DNA from: Sphingomonas abaci
GTDB taxonomy: Bacteria > Pseudomonadota > Alphaproteobacteria > Sphingomonadales > Sphingomonadaceae
Assembly: GCF_014199625.1 (NCBI RefSeq)
Contig: NZ_JACHNY010000014.1
Coordinates: 1 to 47,507, forward strand
Length of the DNA: 47,507 nt
Reading direction: 5' to 3'
Below are positions 32,519-40,879 of the stretch, piece after piece. Below the pieces are notes generated by a model, which did no database searches, was not told the origin of the DNA, and worked only from the letters and a program-made list of their open reading frames with translations. The number at the start of each line of letters is the position of its first letter. The first letter of the stretch is position 1. The position numbers were made by a program, and so were the translations under genes.

Positions 32519-33169
32519 GACGTTCAACGCCGTGTCATGCAGGTTGTGGGCTTTCGACCGGAGAGTTGGTGCTTGATGCCGCGAGCGTGTTCACACCGAC
32601 GACCAGCGGCGCGACACGTACGTCTCGCCCCATCCATCCGGGGAGCGGCCAAACTTTCAAATGTCCGGGATCCACAGGTAGTCCGATGGTGTGCCCTTCG
32701 CGAGGAACACGGGCCCGCCGGCACCGTGGCCGTTCGGTGCGGTAGCCCCAGCGCCCGCCTTGAAACGCATCGACGCCGCTACCGCGTGGATCGCGGCGCG
32801 AGGTTCGGCTTCCGCGACCAACGGTGTGCCACGTGACACACCGCGGGCTACTGGCGAGAAAGAAATCGATCCCGTCTTACGGGTCGACGATGATCGGGCG
32901 CTTCGGATCTATGGATCGGTGCGTATGGTCTTTTATAGCTAGCTCATCGCATGCAAAACGCACCAAAATTGAGAGTGGTACCTTTGAACCTGTAGCACAC
33001 GGAAAGTGTACTGAGACCCGGTAGTGCTATACGGGTATACCCAAAAGGTACCGAGGTCCGGTCAGCCAAAGGAAGCAGTCTACGGGCAGGGGGATCGCCA
33101 GCTGGACCTTTCGGCAAAGACCTATCGTGGCCATCCTGCCTTTCCCGAAACTCCATGGCCGAAGGGCAA

Positions 33170-33205
33170 TTTTGGGAAAATGGTTTTGGGAACGGATTTT
33201 TGGAA
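33170..33205 (+). repeat. Three tandem TTTTGGGAA-type motifs
   Basis: TTTTGGGAA at 33170-33178 and 33184-33192, then TTTTTGGAA at 33197-33205, spaced 13-14 bases. The same core recurs at 43135-43143 and 47233-47241, also at block boundaries. Could be iterons or remnants of mobile-element ends. Confidence 0.55.
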
Positions 33206-33383
33206 AGCGCCGTACCTGAGGCGAAAGGAAGCTCACCGGTCGACGCTGGCCAATCTCCTGCGCTTCGTTTGCGGGAAAGCCGTGAGGGCCGCTTCCACGA
33301 TCGTGATATCCGCCTACTTCGCCGAAGATTTGGTCCGGGGTTCTGACACCCCCGGAACCCACCGAAACGGAGCGAATGGATGC

Positions 33384-33411
33384 GGTGTCACAACCGGACG
33401 GTTTTGACACC
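33384..33411 (+). repeat. Palindromic boundary repeat, left copy
   Basis: A 28-base near-palindrome: GGTGTCACAACCG, two bases, CGGTTTTGACACC, with one mismatch between arms. The right half plus flanking base (ACGGTTTTGACACCT) is identical to the copy at 43065-43090. A degenerate half site GGTTCTGACACC lies at 33339-33350. It ends 20 bases before the merR-type gene. Confidence 0.8.
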
Positions 33412-33431
33412 TTCGTGCTATCCATGCGGTA

Positions 33432-33836
33432 TCAAAAGTCGAACGCTGTTAGGATAGGGCAGGGGCCTTCCGACCCAGTGCCGCACTCCTGCGCCAAGCG
33501 CTGAAGCGATGCACGAACACGGCTAAGTTCCTCGATCTGGGCATCCAAAGCCGCGATCCGCGCACTGGCAAGCTCACGGGCGCGAGCGCGATCATCGGTG
33601 GCGTCGAGCGCTACCAGCTCGCCGATCTGCTCCAGCGTGAAGCCCGCTGCCTGAGCCGATCTGATGAAACGCAGACGACGCACATCGTCCGCACCGTAGC
33701 GGCGAAACCCGCCGGCTGACCCGGAGCCCTCGGGCCGATCCTGCGTGCCGAGAAGTCCTCGGCGTTGATAGTAGCGGACCGTCTCGACTCCGACGCCCCC
33801 CTCGCGCGCAAAACCGGCAATCGTGAGGGATACCAT
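33432..33836 (-). CDS. merR: MerR-family regulator (mer-type)
   Basis: 134 residues. Winged helix-turn-helix with TIAGFAREGGVGVETVRYYQRRGLL and the dimer helix, and the C-terminal pair Cys in LAQECGTGSEGPCPIL at MerR spacing. The first mercury-binding cysteine of classical MerR (before the long helix) appears missing: the matching place reads LVALDATDDRARA. The operator in front of the divergent gene is mer-like. So it may respond to Hg, or to copper or another thiophilic ion with altered geometry. Confidence 0.82.
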   Translation of the reverse strand: MVSLTIAGFAREGGVGVETVRYYQRRGLLGTQDRPEGSGSAGGFRRYGADDVRRLRFIRSAQAAGFTLEQIGELVALDATDDRARARELASARIAALDAQIEELSRVRASLQRLAQECGTGSEGPCPILTAFDF

Positions 33837-33838
33837 GC

Positions 33839-33875
33839 TTGACTCCGTACTATACTACAGACCCCATATAGGGGT
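33839..33875 (+). promoter_or_regulatory. mer-like promoter/operator
   Basis: -35 TTGACT (33839-33844) and -10 CATATA (33865-33870) with a 20-base spacer. Inside is the dyad TCCGTA-N6-TACAGA (33844-33849, 33856-33861), one base from the merO dyad TCCGTA-N6-TACGGA. A second small palindrome ACCCC-ATATA-GGGGT spans the -10. It drives the glutaredoxin-MauE gene. Confidence 0.75.
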
Positions 33876-33896
33876 CGCGAGAACACGGAGAAGACG

Positions 33897-34664
33897 ATGG
33901 CAAGCGCGGCCCCTACGAGAGCGACGATCTATCGGATGGTGATGCCGGAGCACACCTGCCCTTATGGCCTGAAGGCAAAGGATCTCCTGCGTCGACAGGG
34001 CTATGAAGTCGAGGATCACTGGCTGCGCACGCGGGAGGAAACCGACGCGTTCAAGGCGAAGCACGGGGTCAAGACGACGCCGCAGACCTTCATCGGGGGC
34101 GAGCGGATTGGGGGTTATGACGACCTGCGCCGCTTCTTCGGCAAGACTGTCCGCGATCCCAAGGCCGTCACCTACCGCCCGGTGATCGCGGTGTTCGCTA
34201 TGACGGCGCTGATGGCGCTCGCTGCCAATTACGCCGCGTTCGGCACGCCCGTCACGGTGCGCGCGGGAGAGTGGTTCATCGCCTTCTCGATGTGCGTGCT
34301 TGCGATGCTCAAGCTTCAGAACGTCGAGAGCTTTTCGAGCATGTTCCTCAACTACGACCTGCTCGCCAAGCGCTGGGTGCCCTATTCCTACATCTACCCC
34401 TACGCAGAAGGTCTGGCGGGGGTTCTGATGGCGGCGGGCGCGTTAACCTGGCTCTCGGTGCCGGTCGCCCTCGTCATCGGCGCGATCGGTGCGGTGTCGG
34501 TCATCAAGGCCGTCTACGTCGACAAGCGCGAGCTGAAGTGCGCCTGCGTCGGCGGAGAAAGCAACGTGCCGCTCGGCTTCCTGTCGCTTACAGAGAACGT
34601 AATGATGGTCGCGATGGCGATCTGGATGATCGCCGCGCCGGTAGCGCTCTCAATGGCGCATTGA
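33897..34664 (+). CDS. Glutaredoxin-MauE/DoxX membrane fusion protein
   Basis: 255 residues. Residues 1-85 are a glutaredoxin domain (MPEHTCPYGLKAKDLLRRQGY, KTTPQTFIGG), with CPYG in place of CPYC. Residues 95-255 have four membrane helices of the MauE/DoxX type, with a possible metal-thiol loop ELKCACVGGESN. Such proteins accompany mercury- or copper-resistance genes and may carry metal or reducing power across the membrane. Transcribed from the mer-like promoter; GGAG precedes ATG 33897. Confidence 0.82.
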   Translation: MASAAPTRATIYRMVMPEHTCPYGLKAKDLLRRQGYEVEDHWLRTREETDAFKAKHGVKTTPQTFIGGERIGGYDDLRRFFGKTVRDPKAVTYRPVIAVFAMTALMALAANYAAFGTPVTVRAGEWFIAFSMCVLAMLKLQNVESFSSMFLNYDLLAKRWVPYSYIYPYAEGLAGVLMAAGALTWLSVPVALVIGAIGAVSVIKAVYVDKRELKCACVGGESNVPLGFLSLTENVMMVAMAIWMIAAPVALSMAH

Positions 34665-34714
34665 ATCATCGGTCCGATGGCGGGTGGGAGCAGTTTACCG
34701 TTCCCGCCCGCTAC

Positions 34715-35164
34715 CTAGCCGTGCCGGGCATAGATGCGACGACCGCCCGGGCCGAACGCGATCACGGAGAAGGGCTGAGCCTTCATGCCCGCTACCTCCA
34801 TGCCGGGCGACCCGAGCGGCATCCCGCCGACTGCCAGCCCGCTCACGCCTCTGGGACGCTGCGCCAGAACGCGCTTCATGTCGGCGATCGGAACATGGCC
34901 CTCGAAGGCCATGCCGTCGACGATGGCGGTATGACAGGAAGCCTGATCCGCCGGGACGCCGACGCGACGCTGCAAAGCGCCGCGATCGGCATCGTCGATG
35001 ATCCGCACCTTGCGGCCGAACTGCTGGCGGACCTGCTCGGCCCACTTCTCGCAGCAACCACACCCCGGATCGCGGTGCATGGCGATGTCGGCTGCGGCCA
35101 TCGCGGTCGCGGGAAGCCCCATCAACAAGGCGGCAATCGCGGCACGAAAAGGTCGGTTCATCAT
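34715..35164 (-). CDS. DUF411 metal-binding protein
   Basis: 149 residues with a signal peptide (LLMGLPATAMAAA). The DUF411 motif MHRDPGCGCCEKWAEQVR is present, along with DQASCHTAIVDGMAFEGHVP. These proteins bind copper or related metals in the periplasm and occur in copper and silver resistance clusters. It is the most distal gene of the minus-strand copper operon. Confidence 0.88.
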   Translation of the reverse strand: MMNRPFRAAIAALLMGLPATAMAAADIAMHRDPGCGCCEKWAEQVRQQFGRKVRIIDDADRGALQRRVGVPADQASCHTAIVDGMAFEGHVPIADMKRVLAQRPRGVSGLAVGGMPLGSPGMEVAGMKAQPFSVIAFGPGGRRIYARHG

Positions 35165-35213
35165 CGGCTCCTCGATAGCTGCCCTACGTCGCCCAAAGGC
35201 GAGGGCGGGTCGG

Positions 35214-35594
35214 TTACTGCGGGTTCTTGCCCATTTTGCGCAGCATGGCGTTCAACGTCGCGATCTCGCGATTTTGGCTGTCGATCGTCTTCTGCGCCTC
35301 ACGACGGATTTCCGCATTCCGGGTGCTGCGGAGCGCCGTCTGCGACATCGTGACCGCGCCGCGGTGATGCTCGATCATCTGACGAATCCACGTCTCCCCG
35401 GCATCGGCGCCCTTCGCCGCCATCATCCGCTCATGCATCTTCATCATGTCGGGGCCGTAGGGGTTGGCTGCGCTCGGCTGCATCATGCCCGAATGATCCA
35501 TCCCCTGATGGTTCATCCCCTGGTGCCCGGCCTGCTGCGCCAACGCCGGGGTAGCGGCGAGCAGGGCGGCGGTCATGGTCGCGATCGTCTTCAT
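35214..35594 (-). CDS. DUF305 secreted protein, Met/His-rich N-terminus
   Basis: 126 residues from ATG 35594, which follows a signal start MKTIATMTAALLAATPALA. The mature N-terminus is rich in metal ligands (HQGMNHQGMDHSGMM). The DUF305 core WIRQMIEHHRGAVTMSQTAL follows. It probably binds Cu or Ag in the periplasm. The frame is open to 35651 but without signal-peptide character. Confidence 0.85.
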   Translation of the reverse strand: MKTIATMTAALLAATPALAQQAGHQGMNHQGMDHSGMMQPSAANPYGPDMMKMHERMMAAKGADAGETWIRQMIEHHRGAVTMSQTALRSTRNAEIRREAQKTIDSQNREIATLNAMLRKMGKNPQ

Positions 35595-35669
35595 GTCTGA
35601 TTTCTCCTCGTCACCCGCCCATGCGAATAGGTACGTGCGCCGGCACGCCACCCCTCAATCAACGGCCAC

Positions 35670-36272
35670 CTATCGGATCGGCTGCAAGGTGTTGATGCCG
35701 GTGCTCTGATCCGTCTCGGGGGGTGGGGGCGGCACCTGCCGGTCGCGATAGGAAGGCAGGTCCGGCGCATTAGGGGGCGTGGGGTTCGCTTCCAGTCGGG
35801 CGATCATCCGCTTCATCTGCGTGATCTCGCGAACCTGGGCGTCGATGATGCCATCGGCGAGCTTACGCACTTCCGGGTCTTTGATATGCGCCCGTTCGCT
35901 CGTCATGATCGCGATCGAGTGGTGCGGGATCATCGCCTTCATGTAGGCAACGTCCCCGACCGTCTCCTGGCTGCGGACAAGCCACAGCGCGCCGGCGAAC
36001 ACGATGACGGCGCCTGCCACGATGCCGAGATTGGCGCGGCGGTTCGGGTACATGCCCCACATGAAAGTGAGCATGATGATCGCCATCACCGCGCCCATGA
36101 CGATCGCCATCCACGTTCGGGTCTGGCTGTACTCGACATGGCTCAACGCATAGGTGTTCAGGTACATCAACCCGAACATCACGACGGTCGATGTCGCGAT
36201 CATGGCGGCGAACCGCCCGTAGCTCATGCCCATTCCGCCACTTGGGCCGGATCGGTGCTGGTCGTGGTCCAT
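35670..36272 (-). CDS. Membrane-anchored DUF305 protein
   Basis: 200 residues. Three hydrophobic helices (about 18-105) precede the DUF305 core VAYMKAMIPHHSIAIMTSERA and KLADGIIDAQVREITQMKR. A Pro-rich tail follows. ATG 36272 (MDHDQHRSG) follows AGGAGA; the frame extends to 36299 without support. Expected to hold a metal-binding domain at the periplasmic face. Confidence 0.82.
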   Translation of the reverse strand: MDHDQHRSGPSGGMGMSYGRFAAMIATSTVVMFGLMYLNTYALSHVEYSQTRTWMAIVMGAVMAIIMLTFMWGMYPNRRANLGIVAGAVIVFAGALWLVRSQETVGDVAYMKAMIPHHSIAIMTSERAHIKDPEVRKLADGIIDAQVREITQMKRMIARLEANPTPPNAPDLPSYRDRQVPPPPPETDQSTGINTLQPIR

Positions 36273-36305
36273 CGTCCGTTCTCCTCTGGCACCCCCCACA
36301 ACAGA

Positions 36306-36971
36306 CTACGCGGCGGTTCGGGCTGTCCCTTGCGCTTTTCTTCGACGGCGCCGGGGCCAGCGCATGAAAAGCAGGATCGCGCCCGCGACGCCGAACACGA
36401 GGCCGCCTGCGGCGAAGGCCATAAGCCAAGGCGTGTTGAACCGTTCGTGCTCGGTCCAATCCATGATGTGGAGGCCCCAGAAGAAGTCGTAGAGCCGCCA
36501 CGTTCCGGTGCGCACCGAGGTCAGCCGGCCAGTTTCGGCCGCCACGTAGATGCGCGTCGCATCGTCATCAGAGAACGACGCCCGCCATGCGGGAAGGGCA
36601 CCCCGGTATTCCGTGCTCGCGCGCTCCACCCGTTCGATCGTCGGAACTGCGGTTCCGCCGCGATAGGCCCTGCTGGCGATAATTGCCGCAGTCTTCGCGT
36701 CGATCGGCGGGAGCGGCGCGGCGGTCCGGGCGTCCAGCAACCGGATTTTGCCATCGGCAAGCTGCGCCTCAACGACGGGTCGGCCGAGCAGCATCCGGTG
36801 CTGAAGCTGGCGGACAGGCGCGCCGGCCTTCGCGAGCAAGGCGGCAACGGGCGCGAATGTCTTGTCGACCAACAGCGCCGGTTCGGCATTGCGATCGATC
36901 CGGTGATCGCCGTGTACCATATCGATCGGCAAGAGGCTCATAATGAGTCCGCTGGTGAACCATACGATCAC
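36306..36971 (-). CDS. PepSY-domain membrane protein
   Basis: 221 residues as drawn from GTG 36971. PepSY-type sequence with an N-terminal and a C-terminal membrane helix (WLMAFAAGGLVFGVAGAILL, then a basic tail). The reading frame continues upstream with VHRWLALLIGAQ, typical of the first helix of this family, but no ATG, GTG or TTG precedes it before copB. Initiation at a CTG, or coupling to the copB stop, is possible, so the true start may lie near 37034-37050. The role in copper clusters may be reductase-like or sensory. Confidence 0.68.
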   Translation of the reverse strand: MIVWFTSGLIMSLLPIDMVHGDHRIDRNAEPALLVDKTFAPVAALLAKAGAPVRQLQHRMLLGRPVVEAQLADGKIRLLDARTAAPLPPIDAKTAAIIASRAYRGGTAVPTIERVERASTEYRGALPAWRASFSDDDATRIYVAAETGRLTSVRTGTWRLYDFFWGLHIMDWTEHERFNTPWLMAFAAGGLVFGVAGAILLFMRWPRRRRRKAQGTARTAA

Positions 36972-37042
36972 CTGTGCCCCGATCAGGAGAGCAAGCCAGC
37001 GATGGACCTTGCTCGCTCCGATATGAAGACGCAGCCGCGGAC

Positions 37043-38269
37043 TCAGAACCAGGTCCTCACGCCCGCGACGAAGCTGAACCCGCCCGTGTCACCGCCCCGT
37101 GCCCGCGTATAGCGCGCTGTGTCGCCGAACTGCCGTTCCCACGACACGCCGATGTAGGGCGCAAACTCGCGCCGGCCTTCGTACCGAAGCCTCAAGCCTG
37201 CCTCCAGATCGGTCAGCCCCGATCCGGTGCCCGTTTCCGGCACATCCTGCGCAGAAAAATTGGCTTCGACCCTCGGCTGAAGCGTGAAATAGTTGGTGAT
37301 GCGCTGATCGTAATAGCCTTCAGCACGACCCAGCACCTCGCCCTTGTTCGACAGGAACAGCGCGCCTTCTACCTCAAACCAGTAAGGTGCCAGCCCCTCG
37401 ATACCCACCGTCGCATAGGTTCGGGAGGGGTTGGGCTTGATGTCATAACGGACGCCCGCCTGGAGGTTCCAATAGGGGTCGAGCGCATGGCTGTAGAGCG
37501 CCTGGACTTCGGCGCTGTCGAGCGACTTGCCGAAGCTACCTTCGCCCTCCGACTTCAGCCACAGGCGATCAATGTCGCCTCCGACCCACGCCTCGCCATC
37601 CCAACGATACCCATCGCTACCCTTGCGAGCCTGGTACTCGGCCAAATTGAAGAGCACCTGATAGTAGGTCATCCCGCCATGCTCGCGACGCAAATCGTCC
37701 TCGCGAGAGGTAGCCATCGCCTTTGCTCCCCAGAAACGATCGGCAAGATGATCGCCGGAGGGCGCGGGAGCGGGCTTGTTGCCGGGGGGCAGGTCGGTCC
37801 CGACCTTGGCGCCGCCCTGATCGCCACCCATGGCCATACCGGGCATCGCCATGCCCGGCATCGCGCCCATGTCGTGGCCGGCGTGCGGGTCCTGCGCCGT
37901 ACCTGCCGGGGCACTCATGCCGGGCATGGCGGACATGTCGTGGCCCGCGTGCGGGTTTGAGGCAGGGGCGGACTGCTGGCCGCCCATGTCCATCCCCTGC
38001 ATCCCGCCCATATCGTGACCGGCATGCGGGTCGGTCGCCGGAGCCTGGGCAGGCGCACGTCGAGACGCCACCTTCCTGATGGGTGCCTTGCGCTTGGACA
38101 CCGGCTTTGCGGTCGCCTTTCGCGCGGGTTTGGGGGTGGCGTTGGCGGCGGGCTTAGCCGGCATGGTCATGCCGGGCATGTTATGCATGGAATGATCCAT
38201 GCTCTGGCCGAAGGCAGGTCCGGCGATGATCGCTGATGCCAAACCGGCAAGGAGGATCGACCGGCTCAT
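37043..38269 (-). CDS. copB: CopB, outer-membrane copper resistance protein
   Basis: 408 residues starting at ATG 38269 with a signal peptide (ILLAGLASAIIAGPAFG). Residues 20-175 are rich in Met, His and Asp with three repeats of (D/N)PHAGHDM-type units, followed by a beta-barrel CopB domain (TYYQVLFNLAEYQ to the final VRTWF). It binds and holds copper at the outer membrane. Its start overlaps the copA stop by ATGA. The frame is open upstream to 38590, but that lies within copA. Confidence 0.92.
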   Translation of the reverse strand: MSRSILLAGLASAIIAGPAFGQSMDHSMHNMPGMTMPAKPAANATPKPARKATAKPVSKRKAPIRKVASRRAPAQAPATDPHAGHDMGGMQGMDMGGQQSAPASNPHAGHDMSAMPGMSAPAGTAQDPHAGHDMGAMPGMAMPGMAMGGDQGGAKVGTDLPPGNKPAPAPSGDHLADRFWGAKAMATSREDDLRREHGGMTYYQVLFNLAEYQARKGSDGYRWDGEAWVGGDIDRLWLKSEGEGSFGKSLDSAEVQALYSHALDPYWNLQAGVRYDIKPNPSRTYATVGIEGLAPYWFEVEGALFLSNKGEVLGRAEGYYDQRITNYFTLQPRVEANFSAQDVPETGTGSGLTDLEAGLRLRYEGRREFAPYIGVSWERQFGDTARYTRARGGDTGGFSFVAGVRTWF

Positions 38270-40242
38270 ACTGCGGCCTCCCCGGCCTTGCGGACCTGGA
38301 CGACGCGCATCATGCCCGCGTGCATGTGGTAGAGCATGTGGCAGTGGAACGCCCAATCGCCTTCCTCGCCTGTCACGTCCCAACTGACGGTGCCGCCTGG
38401 TTGAACCAGCACGGTATGTTTCCGGGGCGCATAGGCGCCTTTCCCCGTCACCAGTTCGAAGAAGTGACCGTGAATATGGATCGGGTGGCCCATCATCGTG
38501 TCGTTGATGAGGGTGACGCGTACCCGCTCGCCATGCAGCAGCGTGATCGGATCGGGGTTCTCCGACAGCTTCTCGCCGTCGAAACCCCACATATACCGCT
38601 CCATGTTGCCGGTGAGGTGGAGCTTGATCTCGCGCTCTGGTGCCCGCGTATCGGGGTTGCGATCGAGCGCCATCAGATCGCGATAGGTCAGCACGCGGTG
38701 GCCGACATTCTCCAGTCCCTGACCCGGATCGCCGGTGCGGTCGACCGGCATAGCCGAGATGGTCTGAACGCCCGGCCCCTTCTTTACCTCCGGTGCCTTC
38801 GAGAAGTCGCGCATGTTCATGTTACCCATGTCCATGCCGGCCATCGACTGATCGCCTGCCATGCCGGCCATCGCGCCCGACCCGTGATCCATCCCGGCCA
38901 TCGTGCCGCTCTGACCCTGCGGCATCGTCATCCCCGCCATCCCTCCGGCAGCGGCAGCGGCCGTGCCGTGGTTCATCTGGGAATGGTCCATGCCCTGCAT
39001 CGAGCCGGCGCCGGCACCATGGTTCATCACGCTATGGTCTATGCCCGCCATCGAGCCGCTCTGCGCGCCTGTCGCGCCGTTCCCCATGCCCTGCATGGCG
39101 CCGTGATCCATGGTGCCCATGTCGTGGCCGCCCATGCCCATGTCCTTCATGGTCGCGAGCGGACGCTTGCGTAAGGGAGGAACCTCGGCCGCCATGCCCT
39201 CGCGGGGCGCGAGCGTCGCGCGCGCCATGCCCGAGCGATCGACACTTTCGCCCACCAACGTATAGGCGCGCATGTCGGGAGGCGAGACGATCGCGTCATA
39301 GGTTTCGGCAGGTCCGAACTGAAACTCGTCGATCTGGACCGGCCGCACGTTCAGGCCATCCGCCGCGACGATCGTCATCGGCAAACCAGGAATGCGGACG
39401 TTGAAGGTCGTCATGGACGATGCGTTGATGAAGCGGAGCCGCACCCGCTCGCCGGGCTTGAACAGCGCGGTCCAGTTGTCGTGTGGGCCATGGCCGTTGA
39501 CCAGATAGGTGTAGGTCGATCCGGTCACGTCGGCGACGTCGGCCGGGTCCATCCGCATCTTGCCCCACATCAGCCGCTCTTTCAGCGGCTGATCCTTGCC
39601 CGCGAGCAACCCGGCCAGGGTCTGGCGCTGGCGATTGAAATAGCCCGACTCCTTCTTGAGCCTGTCGAACAGGTAATGCGAATGCTGGAAGCTGTGATCG
39701 GACAGCACGATGACGTGCTCGCGATCGAACTGCACCGGGTCCGGGTCCTTGGGATCGATCAGGATCGGACCATAGTGACCGTCCTGTTCCTGGAATCCCG
39801 AATGGCTGTGATACCAGTAGGTGCCGCTCTGGATGATCGGAAATTCGTAGGTGAAGGTCGAGCGCGCCGGAATGCCGGGAAAGCTGATGCCAGGAACACC
39901 GTCCATCTGAAACGGCACCAGCAGGCCATGCCAGTGGATCGAGGTTTCCTCGTCCAGGTCGTTGACGACATGAAGGCGCACGTTCTGGCCTTCGCGCAGG
40001 CGGATCAGCGGTGCCGGCACGGTGCCGTTGATGCCGATCGCGTTGCTTTCCCGCCCGTCGATCATCATCATCTGATGCGCGACCTTCAGCGTGATGTCCT
40101 CGCCCGAGACGGTCGGCAACGGCTTGGCGATACCAGCGGAGACGGGTTGCGCCCACGCTGGCATATAGGCCGACAGGGCAAGACCGCCTCCCGCCATAGT
40201 GGCACCGCGCAGGACTTGGCGGCGATCGAGAACGCGCGACAT
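38266..40242 (-). CDS. copA: CopA, periplasmic multicopper oxidase
   Basis: 658 residues. Tat signal (DRRQVLRGATMAGGG). Copper-ligand motifs: HWHG (103-106), HSHSG (145-149), HPIHIHGHF (from about 586) and HCHMLYHMHAGMM (from about 633). Between the second and third cupredoxin domains a Met/His/Gly-rich insertion (about 365-485) has many MDHxxM and GMxxM units able to bind copper. It oxidises Cu(I) and sequesters copper. A hairpin lies just upstream of its ribosome binding site. Confidence 0.95.
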   Translation of the reverse strand: MSRVLDRRQVLRGATMAGGGLALSAYMPAWAQPVSAGIAKPLPTVSGEDITLKVAHQMMMIDGRESNAIGINGTVPAPLIRLREGQNVRLHVVNDLDEETSIHWHGLLVPFQMDGVPGISFPGIPARSTFTYEFPIIQSGTYWYHSHSGFQEQDGHYGPILIDPKDPDPVQFDREHVIVLSDHSFQHSHYLFDRLKKESGYFNRQRQTLAGLLAGKDQPLKERLMWGKMRMDPADVADVTGSTYTYLVNGHGPHDNWTALFKPGERVRLRFINASSMTTFNVRIPGLPMTIVAADGLNVRPVQIDEFQFGPAETYDAIVSPPDMRAYTLVGESVDRSGMARATLAPREGMAAEVPPLRKRPLATMKDMGMGGHDMGTMDHGAMQGMGNGATGAQSGSMAGIDHSVMNHGAGAGSMQGMDHSQMNHGTAAAAAGGMAGMTMPQGQSGTMAGMDHGSGAMAGMAGDQSMAGMDMGNMNMRDFSKAPEVKKGPGVQTISAMPVDRTGDPGQGLENVGHRVLTYRDLMALDRNPDTRAPEREIKLHLTGNMERYMWGFDGEKLSENPDPITLLHGERVRVTLINDTMMGHPIHIHGHFFELVTGKGAYAPRKHTVLVQPGGTVSWDVTGEEGDWAFHCHMLYHMHAGMMRVVQVRKAGEAAV

Positions 40243-40254
40243 CGAAGCTCCTCA

Positions 40255-40283
40255 AGGGTTGGGCCGCGATCGGCCCTAACCCT
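40255..40283 (-). promoter_or_regulatory. Hairpin just upstream of the copA ribosome binding site
   Basis: AGGGTTAGGGCCG / CGGCCCAACCCT on the minus strand pair with one bulged base and an ATCG loop. The stem ends only a few bases before the GAGGAGC ribosome binding site of copA and lies between the sigma-factor stop and copA. Could be a terminator of the cnr-like operon, a 5' stabiliser or an attenuator. Confidence 0.55.
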
Positions 40284-40309
40284 CTCTACGCGTCTCGCCC
40301 GATCATCCC

Positions 40310-40879
40310 TTAGCCGGCGTTCAACTTTTCCATGAGGCGCGCACGCGCACGATAAAGCCGGGTTTCGACCGCTTTCTGGCTGATGCCCAGCACCTCGGCC
40401 GTCTCGGCCTGGCTCAACCCTTCGATCGTTCGAAGCACCAGCGGCTCCTTCAGATTGGCCGGCAAGGTCGAGATAGCGCGCGTCACCCGATCCAGCTCCT
40501 GGCGATCGGCTGCGCTGTCATCGATCGCCACGGTGTTGTCGGGAAGGGCGTCGGCCTGATCCTCGGCCGCGAAGCCGAAGGACAGAAAACGGCGAACGGC
40601 CCGCTTCCTCGCCCAATCCCGGCATTTGTTGATCGCGATCGTCGACAGCCACGCCTTCATCGCCCGCTGCGCGTCGTAGCGCGGCAATGCCTGATGCGCG
40701 GCGACGAAGGTTTCCTGCACCAGATCGAGCGCCTCGTCGGGCTCACCGACACAGGCGCGCGCGAGCCGGAAAACCGGCTGACGGTAACGGCGCATGATTT
40801 CCGCAAAGGCCGCCTGACGGCCGGCGATGCTGAGCGTCGCCAGTTCGCCGTCAGACAATGCGGTCCAGTCGAAGCTCAC
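40310..40879 (-). CDS. cnrH: ECF sigma factor, CnrH-like
   Basis: 189 residues with sigma-70 region 2 (MRRYRQPVFRLARACVGEPDEALDLVQETFVAAH) and region 4 (LKEPLVLRTIEGLSQAETAEVLGISQKAVETRL). It lies last in an operon with a CnrX-like sensor and a CnrY-like anti-sigma, each overlapping by ATGA. It presumably directs transcription of metal-resistance genes such as copA and copC when metal is bound by the sensor. Confidence 0.88.
   Translation of the reverse strand: MSFDWTALSDGELATLSIAGRQAAFAEIMRRYRQPVFRLARACVGEPDEALDLVQETFVAAHQALPRYDAQRAMKAWLSTIAINKCRDWARKRAVRRFLSFGFAAEDQADALPDNTVAIDDSAADRQELDRVTRAISTLPANLKEPLVLRTIEGLSQAETAEVLGISQKAVETRLYRARARLMEKLNAG

Larger units (their letters stand above)
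32528..33431. other. Gene-poor junction between the metal blocks
   Basis: No convincing complete gene. A 60-codon minus-strand frame at 32657-32839, with KAGAGATAPNGHGAGGPVFL, may be the 3' end of a lost gene but was not recognised. From about 32930 to 33210 the sequence is visibly more AT-rich than its neighbours. It contains TTTTGGGAA iterations and ends with the palindromic GGTGTCA repeat, marking a recombination junction. Confidence 0.6.

Noticed and set aside
32657..32839. 60-codon minus-strand frame in the gene-poor junction
   Set aside because: Sequence looks protein-like (KAGAGATAPNGHGAGG) but is too short and unrecognised to call a gene; noted within the gap entry.
33027..33425. 132-codon minus-strand frame across the boundary repeats
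   Set aside because: It runs through the palindromic repeat and the TTTTGGGAA iterations; no domain and no ribosome binding site.
37043..38590. Extended 515-codon form of copB
   Set aside because: The extra 107 codons lie inside copA in another frame and lack a signal peptide; ATG 38269 begins a clear one.
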